Source of the DNA: CAZOEL01 sp964578835
GTDB lineage: Bacteria; Desulfobacterota; Syntrophobacteria; Syntrophobacterales; Syntrophobacteraceae
Assembly (NCBI GenBank): GCA_964578835.1
Contig: CAZOEL010000009.1
Span: 1 to 64,000 of the forward strand
Reading direction: 5' to 3'
DNA: 64,000 nucleotides
Below the pieces are notes generated by a model. That model was not told the DNA's origin. It saw only the letters and a list, made by a program, of their open reading frames with translations, and ran no database searches. Every line of letters begins with the position of its first letter. Position 1 is the stretch's first letter. Made by a program: the position numbers and the translations under genes. This document shows positions 17,909 to 27,374 of the stretch, piece after piece.

Positions 17909-18658
17909 ATGAATCAAGAAAGCCGGATGGAAAAACCCGTGTATCGACGCATCCTCCTGAAGCTCAGCGGTGAAGCTTTGCTGGGGAGGGAGTCGTATGG
18001 GATCGATTCGATCGTTCTGGAAGAAATAGCGAGCGAGATTCGGGAGATCCACAGTCTGGGCGTGGAAACCGCTCTTGTCATAGGCGGCGGCAACATATTC
18101 CGAGGCGTCTCCGGGGCATCCAAAGGAATGGACAGATCGACCGCCGATTACATGGGCATGCTTGCTACAGTAATGAACGCACTCGCCCTCCAGCAGGCAT
18201 TGGAGAAATGCGGGCTTGTCACACGCGTGCAATCGGCCATCGACATGAAGGAGGTGGCGGAGCCTTATATTCGCCGTCGAGCAATACGCCACCTGGAAAA
18301 GGGACGCGTCGTCATTTTCGCCGCGGGGACCGGCCTCCCCTTCTTCACCACAGATACGACAGCGGCCCTTCGCGCCGTTGAAATAGGCGCCGAAGTCCTG
18401 ATGAAGGCTACCAGGGTGGATGGCGTCTACGCCTCGGACCCCGAAAAGAACCCTCAGGCGGAGAAATATGAAAAAATAACTTTCTCCGAAGTCCTTCAGA
18501 AGAACCTACGAGTGATGGACGCCACGGCCATCTCTCTTGCAAGGGACCAAAACATGCGGATTGTGGTCTTTAACCTGAGAAAACAGGGCAATATCAAGCA
18601 GGTTATTCTGGGCAAACATGTTGGAACATTGGTGGAAGGATTCGGTCATGTTGAATGA
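17909..18658 (+). CDS. pyrH: UMP kinase
   Basis: PyrH phosphorylates UMP to UDP and is a hexameric amino-acid-kinase-fold enzyme. The 249-residue protein shows KLSGEALLG, GGGNIFRG, the UMP-binding MDRSTADYMGMLATVMNALALQ region and FFTTDTTAALRA. AAGGAG lies about 14 bp before the ATG at 17909; an alternative start is the ATG at 17927. It overlaps frr by 11 bp and belongs to the rpsB-tsf-pyrH-frr series. Confidence 0.97.
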   Translation: MNQESRMEKPVYRRILLKLSGEALLGRESYGIDSIVLEEIASEIREIHSLGVETALVIGGGNIFRGVSGASKGMDRSTADYMGMLATVMNALALQQALEKCGLVTRVQSAIDMKEVAEPYIRRRAIRHLEKGRVVIFAAGTGLPFFTTDTTAALRAVEIGAEVLMKATRVDGVYASDPEKNPQAEKYEKITFSEVLQKNLRVMDATAISLARDQNMRIVVFNLRKQGNIKQVILGKHVGTLVEGFGHVE

Positions 18659-19205
18659 TGTCTATGCAGATACTCGGGACCGCATGCAAAAGGCTCTCGA
18701 AAATCTGGAGCGCGATTACAAGCGGCTGCGCACCGGGAGAGCATCGGTGTCCCTGGTCGATGGGATCAGACTGGATTACTACGGCACATCAACTCCTTTG
18801 AACCAGCTGGCGACTCTTACCGTTCCGGAGCCCCGCACGATTGTCATCCAGCCCTGGGACGCCACCATAATTGGCGATGTAGAAAAGGCCATTTTGAAGT
18901 CGGAGCTGGGGCTCACCCCAATGAACGACGGAAAGATCATCCGCATCGGCATTCCGCCCCTCACGCAGGAGCGTCGTCGAGATTTGGTGAAAGTCATCAA
19001 GAAGAAGGCTGAAGAAGCCAAGGTTGCGGTTCGGAATATCCGGCGAGACGCCAACGAGATGCTCAAGGATCTCAAGAAGGAAAAGGAGATCTCGGAAGAC
19101 GAGCAGAATCGCGCGCAGGAAGAGACTCAGAAGATAACCGACGACTTCATCAAGAAGGTCGACATGGCTTATAGCGCCAAGGAAAAGGAAATTCTGGAGA
19201 TTTGA
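18648..19205 (+). CDS. frr: Ribosome recycling factor
   Basis: RRF splits the post-termination ribosome together with EF-G. The ATG at 18648 gives 185 residues, exactly the normal family length, starting MLNDVYADTRDRM; the longer frame from 18618 lies within pyrH and adds an unrelated N-terminus. Motifs include RTGRASVSLVDGI, PEPRTIVIQPWD and ERRRDLVKVIKKKAEEAK. GGAAGGA precedes the start. It overlaps the end of pyrH, and its stop overlaps the uppS TTG start (TTGA). Confidence 0.97.
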   Translation: MLNDVYADTRDRMQKALENLERDYKRLRTGRASVSLVDGIRLDYYGTSTPLNQLATLTVPEPRTIVIQPWDATIIGDVEKAILKSELGLTPMNDGKIIRIGIPPLTQERRRDLVKVIKKKAEEAKVAVRNIRRDANEMLKDLKKEKEISEDEQNRAQEETQKITDDFIKKVDMAYSAKEKEILEI

Positions 19206-19966
19206 AAGACCATCAACTCGACCGGAGTAGGATTCCAAACCATATAGCCATTATCATGGATGGCAACGGGCGGTGGGCCAAACAAAGGCTGAGCAATCGC
19301 ATTGTTGGACACGAGGAGGGGGCGAATTCCGTTCGGGAGGTGGCCCGCTGCTGCTTGGAGCTTGGAATACCTTATTTGACCCTCTACGCATTTTCCAAGG
19401 AAAACTGGCAGAGGCCCAAAGCTGAAGTTGAAGGGCTTTGGCGCCTCTTGCTACGGTTCCTGAAATCCGAGCTGTCAGAGCTGATCGACAAAAAGATCCG
19501 CCTGGTCCATTTGGGAGACCAGGAAGGCATTCCTCAAGCCGTGTTGAGAGAGCTTCAATCGGTAGTCCATTTGACGTCCGAGCACAGCAAGCTCGTTTTG
19601 AGCCTTGCCATCAACTACGGAGGCAGACAGGAAATCCTCAGGGCCGCAAGCCTTTTCGCGGAAGATGTCCTCAAGGGCGTGCGCAGGCCGGAGGACGCTT
19701 CGCCGGAGGTTTTTTCCCAATATCTCTATACCGCTCGATTGCCCGATCCGGATCTCATTATTCGCACTGGAGGCGAAAGCCGTGTGAGTAATTTCCTCCT
19801 CTGGCAGCTTGCTTATTCGGAGGTGTATCTTACTTCGGTTTTGTGGCCCGATTTTCGTGAGGCTGAATTCATCGCGGCATTGCAGGATTATCAACAAAGA
19901 GAGCGCCGTTTCGGCAAAACGAGCGATCAGATCAACAGTGTAAGGCTCGAAGAGGCAAAGGGCTGA
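19202..19966 (+). CDS. uppS: Isoprenyl transferase (undecaprenyl diphosphate synthase)
   Basis: UppS makes the C55 lipid carrier for peptidoglycan and O-antigen. The 254-residue product shows HIAIIMDGNGRWAKQR, with the catalytic Asp in MDGNGRWA, TLYAFSKENWQRP and the C-terminal LIRTGGESRVSNFLLWQ and DFREAEF motifs. The start is TTG, overlapping the frr stop; no better start is available before the catalytic motif. It leads the envelope-lipid part of the cluster. Confidence 0.96.
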   Translation: MKDHQLDRSRIPNHIAIIMDGNGRWAKQRLSNRIVGHEEGANSVREVARCCLELGIPYLTLYAFSKENWQRPKAEVEGLWRLLLRFLKSELSELIDKKIRLVHLGDQEGIPQAVLRELQSVVHLTSEHSKLVLSLAINYGGRQEILRAASLFAEDVLKGVRRPEDASPEVFSQYLYTARLPDPDLIIRTGGESRVSNFLLWQLAYSEVYLTSVLWPDFREAEFIAALQDYQQRERRFGKTSDQINSVRLEEAKG

Positions 19967-20135
19967 AATTTAGTACTCCTTCCATACATCCTCCTCTTTT
20001 GAATGGATGTTGGATTCGGGGTACGGCTGCACAATTCGCGGAACATGCTCAGCTCAGTCCGCATCTCGTTGGTTGCGCGCATTTCCGGCTCTGGCGTTTG
20101 AACGCGGCCTTCCTATTCCTTCAGGTGTGCACACT

Positions 20136-20966
20136 ATGTTCGACTGGCGGCAGTGGGATTCTCACAGACAGAGGCTGGTTACGGGAGCGCTCCTTTTCTT
20201 CCCGCTGCTTGCCGTTATAGGCTTCGGTCCTTTCTGGATTTGGGTTCTTTTGCTCCTGTTGCTGGCGGGCTTGGGACTTTGGGAGCTCGACGGCCTATTG
20301 TTCCAAGATGGACTTCCGCTTCCCTGGCTGACGTTTCACATCGCCATCGGCCTATTGTTTCCCCTGGGGGCAGCCCTTGGAAACGCCGCCGGACTCCACG
20401 CGGCTCTGGCTGCAAGCATTTTCTGCGGTCTTTTCCGCCTCCTCGCATTCCCTTCTCTTTCACGAGAAGACCTTTTCCGCCTTTCGCTGCTTGTCCTTGG
20501 CTGGATCTATGTCCCTTATCTTCTATCTTTTGCTTTGCTCATAGGGCGGCTGGAAGATGGAAGAGCCTGGATTTTCCTCATCATGGCCATTATTATCGCA
20601 AGCGACGCCGGCGCATACTATTGCGGAAGACGTTTTGGCCGGCACAAGCTCTACGAACGCATAAGCCCCAAGAAAACCATCGAGGGCTCCGTTGGAGGTC
20701 TGTTTGCATCTCTAGCGCTGTCTGTCGTCTTCGGCGTGCTTTTTATTGGGTCATTGCCTTTGTGGAAACTGCTCATTTTGAGCGGCATTCTTTCATTAAT
20801 CGGGCAGGTGGGCGATCTAATGGAATCCATGCTCAAGAGGATATGCGGCAAAAAGGATTCCAGCCAGATCCTTCCGGGGCACGGCGGCATACTTGACCGG
20901 CTGGATAGTCTGCTCTTCGTCTTTCCCGCCGCATGGGTTTTTCTCATGTGGATGGGCTTCCATTGA
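20136..20966 (+). CDS. cdsA: Phosphatidate cytidylyltransferase
   Basis: CdsA makes CDP-diacylglycerol from phosphatidic acid and CTP at the inner membrane. The frame is open from 20007, but the ATG at 20136 gives the more natural start MFDWRQWDSHRQRLVTGALL and 276 residues. Several hydrophobic segments precede the signature SDAGAYYCGRRFGRHKL and SPKKTIEGSVGG, and the C-terminal GHGGILDRLDSLLF is typical. The ribosome binding site is weak. Between uppS and dxr, as in many Gram-negatives. Confidence 0.95.
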   Translation: MFDWRQWDSHRQRLVTGALLFFPLLAVIGFGPFWIWVLLLLLLAGLGLWELDGLLFQDGLPLPWLTFHIAIGLLFPLGAALGNAAGLHAALAASIFCGLFRLLAFPSLSREDLFRLSLLVLGWIYVPYLLSFALLIGRLEDGRAWIFLIMAIIIASDAGAYYCGRRFGRHKLYERISPKKTIEGSVGGLFASLALSVVFGVLFIGSLPLWKLLILSGILSLIGQVGDLMESMLKRICGKKDSSQILPGHGGILDRLDSLLFVFPAAWVFLMWMGFH

Positions 20967-20974
20967 GGTAGCGA

Positions 20975-22189
20975 GTGATAAAGCCGATCAGTTTATTGGG
21001 CAGTACCGGGTCCATTGGGGTGAGCACCCTGGACGTCGTTCGACAATTTCCCGACCGTTTCAGGGTGGTCGCTCTGGCGGCGGGCAAAAACATCCCCCTG
21101 CTTTGCAAGCAAATCGAGGAATTTAGACCGCAGCTTGTCGCTGTCCTGGATGAACAGCTTGCGAGACAGCTGAAGGAATCGCTCCCATCGAGGCCCACCG
21201 GCATTGAGATAGCATTCGGCAGCGAAGGCTACCAACGCGCCGCCACCCATCCCGAGGCCCGCATGCTCGTGTCGGCTATGGTCGGCGCGGCAGGACTTCT
21301 GCCGACTCTTGCCGCCATAAACGCCGGAAAAGACATCGCGCTGGCCAACAAAGAAACTCTGGTGATCGCCGGAGAGATCGTCATGCGGGCGGCCGCCGAA
21401 AAGGGCGTCCGGATTCTGCCCGTAGACAGCGAGCACAGCGCCATTTTCCAGTCCATGCAGGGCAACCATCTCCACGACGTGAGACGAATTCTTCTTACCG
21501 CCTCAGGAGGACCTTTCTTCAAGAAGAGCCGCGAAGAGCTCGCCTCGGTGACTCGCGACCAGGCGCTGCGACACCCCAACTGGTCCATGGGCCGCAAGAT
21601 CACCATAGACTCCGCCACGCTCATGAACAAAGGCCTCGAAGTCATAGAAGCCCGCTGGCTTTTCGGGGTTCCCGTCGATCAAATTTCCGTGCACATTCAC
21701 CCTGAAAGCATCGTGCATTCCATGGTCGAGTATATCGACGGCTCGGTTATAGCTCAGCTGGGAATCCCCGACATGAAGATTCCCATCGCCTACGCCCTCT
21801 CCTACCCGGAACGGCTTCCCGTCGAAGCTCCGCAGCTGGATCTTTTTCAATTGCAGAAACTGACGTTCTTTGAACCGGATTTCGAGAAATTTCCATGCCT
21901 CAGGCTCGCCTTCGAAGCATGCAAGAAAGGCTCAACCATGCCGGCGGTCTTGAACGCCGCCAATGAAATCGCAGTCAACGCTTTTTTAGAAGGCCAGATC
22001 GCTTTCCTCGAGATAGCCCGTGTTATAGATTTAGTTATGGAGCGTCATATGCTTTCAGACGATCTTAATATCGATAGCATACTTTCAGCCGATAATTGGG
22101 CTCGAAAAGAAGCTCTGCGTCTTACAGTCGCGCAGTGCGATGTTTATAATAAGCAAGGTCATGATATTAACGTAACGAACACGAGGTAG
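20975..22189 (+). CDS. dxr: 1-deoxy-D-xylulose 5-phosphate reductoisomerase
   Basis: Dxr catalyses the second step of the MEP isoprenoid pathway, supplying precursors to UppS encoded just upstream. The 404-residue enzyme has the NADPH motif LLGSTGSIGVSTLDV, the metal/substrate residues in LPVDSEHSAIFQ, TASGGPF, and MGRKITIDSATLMNKGLEVIEA. The start is GTG, preceded by GAGGTAGCGA. It follows cdsA by 8 bp and precedes rseP by 4 bp. Confidence 0.97.
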   Translation: MIKPISLLGSTGSIGVSTLDVVRQFPDRFRVVALAAGKNIPLLCKQIEEFRPQLVAVLDEQLARQLKESLPSRPTGIEIAFGSEGYQRAATHPEARMLVSAMVGAAGLLPTLAAINAGKDIALANKETLVIAGEIVMRAAAEKGVRILPVDSEHSAIFQSMQGNHLHDVRRILLTASGGPFFKKSREELASVTRDQALRHPNWSMGRKITIDSATLMNKGLEVIEARWLFGVPVDQISVHIHPESIVHSMVEYIDGSVIAQLGIPDMKIPIAYALSYPERLPVEAPQLDLFQLQKLTFFEPDFEKFPCLRLAFEACKKGSTMPAVLNAANEIAVNAFLEGQIAFLEIARVIDLVMERHMLSDDLNIDSILSADNWARKEALRLTVAQCDVYNKQGHDINVTNTR

Positions 22190-22193
22190 CGCT

Positions 22194-23282
22194 TTGGTTA
22201 CGACAATTATTTCTACTGTAGTAGTGTTGGGAGTATTGATATTCGTCCACGAATTGGGCCATTTTCTACTGGCGAAATGGGCGGGAGTAACAGTACTGCG
22301 TTTTTCATTGGGCTTTGGCCCCAAGATCGTCGGAGTGCAGCGCGGCGACACGGAATACCGCCTGTCGCTTATCCCTCTCGGCGGATATGTAAAGATGCTG
22401 GGAGAGGAGGCGGATGAGGAATTGACCGAAGAGCAGCTTGCCGGCAGCTTTTCCTCGCAGCCGGTATTCAAACGCATGGCGATTGTGCTTGCGGGTCCTT
22501 TATCCAACCTCCTTTTGGCTATCGTCATCTTCACTCTGGTTTACGCCTTTTCAGGGATACCTCAGCTTACTACGGAAATAGGCGGCATAAGCCCCGGATC
22601 TCCGGCGGAACAGGCGGGACTTCGAGTTGGCGATAGAGTGGCCTCCATAAACGGAAAGCCCATGTCCGACTGGGACGAGTTCTCCCAGACCATTGAAAAT
22701 TCCGGCGAGCAGTCGCTGTCAATGGAGGTCAAGCGAGGAGACCAAGTCAAGACGATCACGGTCATACCACGGGTAAGCGAGGTAAAAAATCTGTTCGGCG
22801 AAGCGACGAGCCGCCCCGTGATAGGAGTGACGGCGTCGGGGAAAACCGAAATAAAAGAGGTCAATCCGCTTTATGCCGGGTACTACAGCATCGCTCAAAC
22901 CTGGAAGCTGTGCAAGCTGTTCCTTACCACGGTCGTTAAGCTGATAGAACGCGTTGTTCCATTGCAGACCTTGGGCGGCCCCATTCTGATCGCCCAAATG
23001 GCCGGGCAGCAAGCAGCTGAAGGATTGCTGAATTTGATCTATTTCACTGCTCTGATCAGCGTCAATCTCGCAGTGCTCAATCTTCTTCCCATTCCGGTGC
23101 TCGATGGCGGCCATCTCCTTTTCTACGCGATAGAAGCCATACTTGGCAGGCCCATTGAGCTCAAGAAGATCGAAATAGCGCAGAAGGTCGGTATGTTCGT
23201 TCTGCTCGTGCTCATGCTCTTCGTTTTCTATAACGACATTATGCGGCTGATTCCGGGACAAAATCCCGATCTTACGCCATGA
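22194..23282 (+). CDS. rseP: RIP metalloprotease RseP (site-2 protease)
   Basis: RseP is the intramembrane zinc protease that cleaves anti-sigma factors and signal peptides. The 362-residue product has the zinc motif HELGH in FVHELGHFLLAKW in the first transmembrane helix, GFGPK and a PDZ region (about 115-190, GLRVGDRVASINGKP). The C-terminal second active-site motif NLLPIPVLDGGHLL is also present. One PDZ domain is evident, as in shorter bacterial forms. The start is TTG, 4 bp after dxr. It may act with the DegP-type protease encoded at 30-31 kb in envelope stress, as in Escherichia coli; that link is inference. Confidence 0.95.
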   Translation: MVTTIISTVVVLGVLIFVHELGHFLLAKWAGVTVLRFSLGFGPKIVGVQRGDTEYRLSLIPLGGYVKMLGEEADEELTEEQLAGSFSSQPVFKRMAIVLAGPLSNLLLAIVIFTLVYAFSGIPQLTTEIGGISPGSPAEQAGLRVGDRVASINGKPMSDWDEFSQTIENSGEQSLSMEVKRGDQVKTITVIPRVSEVKNLFGEATSRPVIGVTASGKTEIKEVNPLYAGYYSIAQTWKLCKLFLTTVVKLIERVVPLQTLGGPILIAQMAGQQAAEGLLNLIYFTALISVNLAVLNLLPIPVLDGGHLLFYAIEAILGRPIELKKIEIAQKVGMFVLLVLMLFVFYNDIMRLIPGQNPDLTP

Positions 23283-23307
23283 TGCGCGACAGCCGGATGT
23301 TCTCGCC

Positions 23308-23997
23308 ATGAAGATCTTAGCCGTGGACGCATCCACGAATTCGGCCAGCGTAGCCATATTGGACGACCTGAGGGTAACGGCGGAGTGGACCTTTTATTCC
23401 ACGCAGACACACAACCGCCGTTTGCTCAAAACAGTGGAATACTGCCTCGATGAGCTGGGATTGGAGATCGGGGACATAGACGGCTTTGCCGCCACGTCCG
23501 GTCCCGGGAGCTTTACCGGCATCCGCATAGGTCTTACGACGGTCAAAACTCTTGCATGGTCGCTCGAAAAGCCTTTTACAGCAGTCCCATCTCTCGATGC
23601 GCTCGCCTATCCTTTCTGCTTTTCATCAAGCCCCATCTGCACTCTGATCGACGCCCGCAAAAAAGAAGTATACTGCGCCTTATTCCAACCGGAGCAAGGA
23701 AAGGCGCTACGCCTTATCGCGCCTCACCAGGCGCTTTCGCCAGAAGATGTCCCGGCTTTGATAAAAGAGCCCGCCATTTTTTGCGGAGACGGCTGGCTGC
23801 TTTATAAGGATCTTATTCAGAAGGCGCTTGGGGATCTCGCCATCGGAGCTCCCTCCCCTTTCCACACGATACGGGCAGGCGTTGTGGGTGAAATGGCGCG
23901 CGTTAAATTCCTGGAGGGAGAGTCCGAGGACCCGATGAGAAGCGTTCCTTTCTATGTCCGCCCCTCGGAAGCCGAGCTAAAGAAGCCAACGACCTGA
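23308..23997 (+). CDS. tsaB: tRNA threonylcarbamoyladenosine biosynthesis protein TsaB
   Basis: TsaB is the non-catalytic, actin-fold partner of TsaD in t6A37 formation on ANN-decoding tRNAs. The 229-residue protein starts MKILAVDASTNSASVAI and has ATSGPGSFTGIRIGL (about 65-79), the best family signature, then SLDALAYPF and LIDARKKEVYCALF. It follows rseP by 25 bp in the same direction. Confidence 0.94.
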   Translation: MKILAVDASTNSASVAILDDLRVTAEWTFYSTQTHNRRLLKTVEYCLDELGLEIGDIDGFAATSGPGSFTGIRIGLTTVKTLAWSLEKPFTAVPSLDALAYPFCFSSSPICTLIDARKKEVYCALFQPEQGKALRLIAPHQALSPEDVPALIKEPAIFCGDGWLLYKDLIQKALGDLAIGAPSPFHTIRAGVVGEMARVKFLEGESEDPMRSVPFYVRPSEAELKKPTT

Positions 23998-24018
23998 ATA
24001 AGCGCTCATGGCCAAAAG

Positions 24019-24714
24019 ATGCGTTTGAAGCCCGAATTGATCCAAATCGCCGGCGTACACGACCTTCCCGAAGCGGAGATGTTGCTCCGGTCTGGTGTCG
24101 ATTGGCTCGGGCTGCCCCTGAGGCTCGCCGTCCATAAGGAAGACCTGACGGAGTCCGAAGCAGCCGATATCGTTCAAGCCTTCAAACCTCTCAATTGTTT
24201 CGTTCTGATCACCTACCTGGATCAGGGCAAGCAGATAGCGGACTTTTGCCGGAGGCTCGGAGTGGACAAGGCGCAGCTCCATGGCGACATTTCTCCCGAC
24301 GAGCTTCAAGTCTTAAGGAAGCTTTCGCCCGATCTTTTTGTCTTGAAGAGTCTCATAGTCAAGCAGTCCAACACTCATGAGCTCAGACGCACGGTCGACA
24401 CGCTCGCTCCCTTGGTAGACGCTTTCATAACGGACACATTCGATCCGGAAACAGGCGCCTGCGGCGCCACCGGCAAGCCACACGACTGGGAGGTGAGTAA
24501 AGAACTGGTCAGGCTTTCGCCGAAGCCAGTGATTCTTGCAGGCGGGCTGACGCCTGAAAACGTGGGAAGAGCCATCGGAACCGTGCGTCCCGCCGGAGTT
24601 GACGCTCACACGGGCGTTGAAGACAAAAGCGGCCGCAAGAGTAGAGACATGGTGAAAGCTTTCGTAGAAGAAGCAAGAAAAGCTTTTGCGGACTCACTCC
24701 GATCGCTGCGTTGA
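24019..24714 (+). CDS. Phosphoribosylanthranilate isomerase (TrpF)-like protein lacking the catalytic Cys
   Basis: The 231-residue TIM-barrel protein aligns with TrpF. KAQLHGDISPDELQVL, DAFITDTFDPETGACGATGKPHDW (catalytic Asp after strand 5) and LAGGLTPENVGRAI are all present. The TrpF general base is a Cys at the end of strand 1 (KICG); here the matching segment is LIQIAG, with Ala at residue 11. No other trp gene lies nearby. It may catalyse a related Amadori rearrangement, be inactive, or use another base. The ribosome binding site is weak. It follows tsaB by 21 bp and precedes a PfkB kinase. Confidence 0.82.
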   Translation: MRLKPELIQIAGVHDLPEAEMLLRSGVDWLGLPLRLAVHKEDLTESEAADIVQAFKPLNCFVLITYLDQGKQIADFCRRLGVDKAQLHGDISPDELQVLRKLSPDLFVLKSLIVKQSNTHELRRTVDTLAPLVDAFITDTFDPETGACGATGKPHDWEVSKELVRLSPKPVILAGGLTPENVGRAIGTVRPAGVDAHTGVEDKSGRKSRDMVKAFVEEARKAFADSLRSLR

Positions 24715-24745
24715 AGGCTGCGGGGATCATCAAATCCATGGAAGA

Positions 24746-25672
24746 ATGCCTTTGAAGCGAAAAGACAATTTACAGGAGCGCATTTTTGATGTGTTTGGCT
24801 TCGGCCAATGTTCGCTCGATTATCTCGGCGTAGTGGATGCTTATCCCCCGCCTGATGTCAAATGCGAGCTCGAGGGCCTGGCCATCCAGGGAGGCGGCCC
24901 CGTGGCGACGGCTCTGGTCGCTCTTTCGAGGTGGGGCTTTTCATGCGCTTTTGCAGGCGTAACCGGAGACGACGAATTCGGAGTGGAAATCAAGGCCTCG
25001 CTGGATAAAGAAGGGATCGATACAAGCGGGCTTCTCCAGAGAACGAATTCAGAGTCCCAGTTCGCCTTCATTGTTGTTGAGCCCGGCGTGGGTAGACGGA
25101 CGATCTTCTGGCGGCGGCCAACCGGTTCTCCTCCAGTTCCTGGAGAAATCGCCCCCGGCATCCTGAGCCGGTGCAGGGTGCTCCACACTGACGGCCTTTT
25201 CGCCGAGACCTCTCTTGCGCTGTGCAGGAGCGCCAGGGAAGCGGGAATCCCGGTAGTTGTGGATGCCGGCTCCCTTCGTGAAGGCATGCTGGACATTGCC
25301 CGCTTGAGCGATTATTTCATCGCTTCAGAAGCTTTTGCAAAGGCCTTGACAAAAGGCGCAGGATCTCCGTTAGATGCTTGCCATAGACTTGCTGAGCTTG
25401 GCCCCGGGGTGGTAGGCGTGACCCTTGGCGCAAAGGGCTATGTCGCCCTAGCAGACGGAATAATAATCGAAAAGCCTGCCTACAACGTCGAGGCTCTCGA
25501 CACCACCGGGTGTGGCGACGTCTTCCATGCGGGGTTCATTCACGGTTTGCTGAAAGAATGGGATCTCGATAAGAGCCTCGATTTCGCCTCCTGGGCTGCT
25601 TCCATGGTGAGTCTGAAGATCGGAGGACGCGCCGGCATTCCTCCTGCTCGCGACTGGCCCGGCGGCCTCTGA
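24746..25672 (+). CDS. PfkB-family carbohydrate kinase
   Basis: This ribokinase-fold enzyme phosphorylates a sugar or nucleoside; the substrate is not evident. I place the start at the ATG 24746 (MPLKRKDN), preceded by GGAAGA; the frame upstream overlaps the trpF-like gene. The 308 residues show an N-terminal GFGQCSLDYLG, GGGPVATALVALSRWG, AGVTGDDEFG, and the C-terminal PfkB signature DTTGCGDVFHAGFIHGLL containing the catalytic Asp. It follows the TrpF-like gene by 31 bp, so it may act on the same sugar-phosphate pathway. Confidence 0.9.
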   Translation: MPLKRKDNLQERIFDVFGFGQCSLDYLGVVDAYPPPDVKCELEGLAIQGGGPVATALVALSRWGFSCAFAGVTGDDEFGVEIKASLDKEGIDTSGLLQRTNSESQFAFIVVEPGVGRRTIFWRRPTGSPPVPGEIAPGILSRCRVLHTDGLFAETSLALCRSAREAGIPVVVDAGSLREGMLDIARLSDYFIASEAFAKALTKGAGSPLDACHRLAELGPGVVGVTLGAKGYVALADGIIIEKPAYNVEALDTTGCGDVFHAGFIHGLLKEWDLDKSLDFASWAASMVSLKIGGRAGIPPARDWPGGL

Positions 25673-25703
25673 ACAGTAACATTAACCCGAAATAAGGATC
25701 GCC

Positions 25704-26774
25704 ATGCCTATCGCTAAATTGGAGCTGCTCCGGGAGGATATTCGTCGACTGTTGACATCCTCCGCCGAAATTCAGGGAAAGATCAATTTTGAATATATCG
25801 CCGGGAACGCGCCGCAGATAAAGACTATCTGGCCCAAGGTCGTCATTGGCAATGAAAAAATATCAAAGGGCGAAGCAACGCTTGAGGAGCTCTGGACGGC
25901 GATATCCGGCGAGGAGATGCTGACCCTTGCCGGCATGCTGCGCAACATGTTTGAACAGACGGCGACGCTCAGGATGCAGAAGAGCCCTCTGGCTGCAGAT
26001 GTCCGGATTAACGCCGCCAGCGCTGACGGCGTTCCCATCGAGTGGCAGATCGAACCCGGGGCGGAAGCTGAAAGAGTGTTGCTCTACTTTCACGGTGGCG
26101 GATTCATAATGGGCTCCAGCCGCACGCATCGATCGTTTACCGTCGCGCTTGCCAAGGCGACGAATCTGCGCGTGGTCAGCGTGAACTACCGACTCGCTCC
26201 GGAGCATCCATTTCCCGCCGGATTGGAAGACTGTGCAAAAGTCTACCTGTGGTTACTGCGCGAAGGCTTCAAGCCATCCAATATAGTGCTGGCGGGCGAT
26301 TCTGCAGGCGGGAGCCTCACTTTGTCGACTCTGCTCAACCTCCGAGAAATGCAGGCGCCACTTCCAAGGGGAGCCATCTGTTTCTCTCCCTTGACTTCTT
26401 ACGACTCGCTCGACTTTCTCACCCGTGGCGAAACCGATCCGGTGCTCGCCGACATTGGCCTTTTCTGGTGGATTATCGCTTACCTGGGAGCAGAAAAACC
26501 AGCAGATCCGAAAAATCCACTCCTCTCGCCTCTGCTTGGCGATCTCAGAGGCCTCCCGCCAATACTCATTCAGGCGACTCCTATCGAAATGCTCTTCGAA
26601 CAAGCCGCTCTATTTGTCGAAAAAGCCAAGGCCGCCGGCGTCGATGCAACGCTTCAGACATGGGACGGAATGATTCACGTCTGGCAGCTGTTCGGCCTGG
26701 GAGTGCTTCCGGAAGCGCAAGAAGCCATTGATAAAGTCGGAGACTGGGTCGAAAGCCTTTTTATTGAAAGCTAA
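25704..26774 (+). CDS. Alpha/beta hydrolase, hormone-sensitive-lipase type esterase
   Basis: The 356-residue protein is a family IV (HSL) carboxylesterase. The oxyanion-hole motif HGGG is in LLYFHGGGFIMGS, the nucleophile motif is GDSAGGSL, YRLAPEHPFPAGLEDC is highly typical, and the C-terminal HVWQLF holds the catalytic His. An N-terminal helical cap of about 100 residues precedes it. Likely substrates are short- to medium-chain acyl esters. It lies 31 bp after the PfkB gene and 5 bp before the glycosylase gene. Confidence 0.92.
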   Translation: MPIAKLELLREDIRRLLTSSAEIQGKINFEYIAGNAPQIKTIWPKVVIGNEKISKGEATLEELWTAISGEEMLTLAGMLRNMFEQTATLRMQKSPLAADVRINAASADGVPIEWQIEPGAEAERVLLYFHGGGFIMGSSRTHRSFTVALAKATNLRVVSVNYRLAPEHPFPAGLEDCAKVYLWLLREGFKPSNIVLAGDSAGGSLTLSTLLNLREMQAPLPRGAICFSPLTSYDSLDFLTRGETDPVLADIGLFWWIIAYLGAEKPADPKNPLLSPLLGDLRGLPPILIQATPIEMLFEQAALFVEKAKAAGVDATLQTWDGMIHVWQLFGLGVLPEAQEAIDKVGDWVESLFIES

Positions 26775-26779
26775 CGCCG

Positions 26780-27235
26780 ATGCGCATCTGGACCCTTCAC
26801 CCCAAATATCTCGACGCTAAAGGCCTGGTCGCTTTGTGGCGGGAGGCTTTGCTCGCGCAAAAGGCGCTCTCTGGCCAGACATCCGGATACAGAGCGCATC
26901 CCCAGCTCATCCGCTTTCGGGCTCAGTCCGATCCTGTTGCGTATATTGCGAGTTATCTGCTGGGAGTCCATGAAGAATCGCTAAGACGCGGCTATCATTT
27001 CGATTCGGCGAAGATCGCGCCCAAAGGAAGACTCCAGCCGATGCCGGAAACTGAAGGACAGTTGCTTTATGAATGGGAGCATCTAAAAGCCAAGCTGCTG
27101 ACGAGAAGCCCTCAGATGCTGGATTCGATGAACTTCATGTCAGCGCCCGAGCCTCATCCGTTGTTCACCATCGTCCCGGGTCCCATACAAGACTGGGAGC
27201 GCGCCGGGAAGACCGTACAGCCATATCGCAAATGA
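26780..27235 (+). CDS. Pyrimidine-dimer DNA glycosylase / endonuclease V family protein
   Basis: The 151-residue protein begins MRIWTLHPKYLDAKGLVALW and contains REALLAQKAL, YRAHPQLIRF and YHFDSAKI, which match the PF03013-type family related to T4 endonuclease V. In the phage enzyme the N-terminal Thr and a Glu act in base excision of cyclobutane dimers; this family keeps the helical core, but catalysis is less studied. It follows the esterase gene by 5 bp. Confidence 0.85.
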   Translation: MRIWTLHPKYLDAKGLVALWREALLAQKALSGQTSGYRAHPQLIRFRAQSDPVAYIASYLLGVHEESLRRGYHFDSAKIAPKGRLQPMPETEGQLLYEWEHLKAKLLTRSPQMLDSMNFMSAPEPHPLFTIVPGPIQDWERAGKTVQPYRK

Positions 27236-27374
27236 TTCAAGAAATGGATGGAATGCGGATGAGGAGACACGGGCTGAATTCCATTCGCCTTGATCCCGCG
27301 CCTCCTATCGCGCACTCGGGGCATTAGGAGTATTACACAAGAGAATTTAAGGTTTATTGCGCCTCTCCAGCGAT

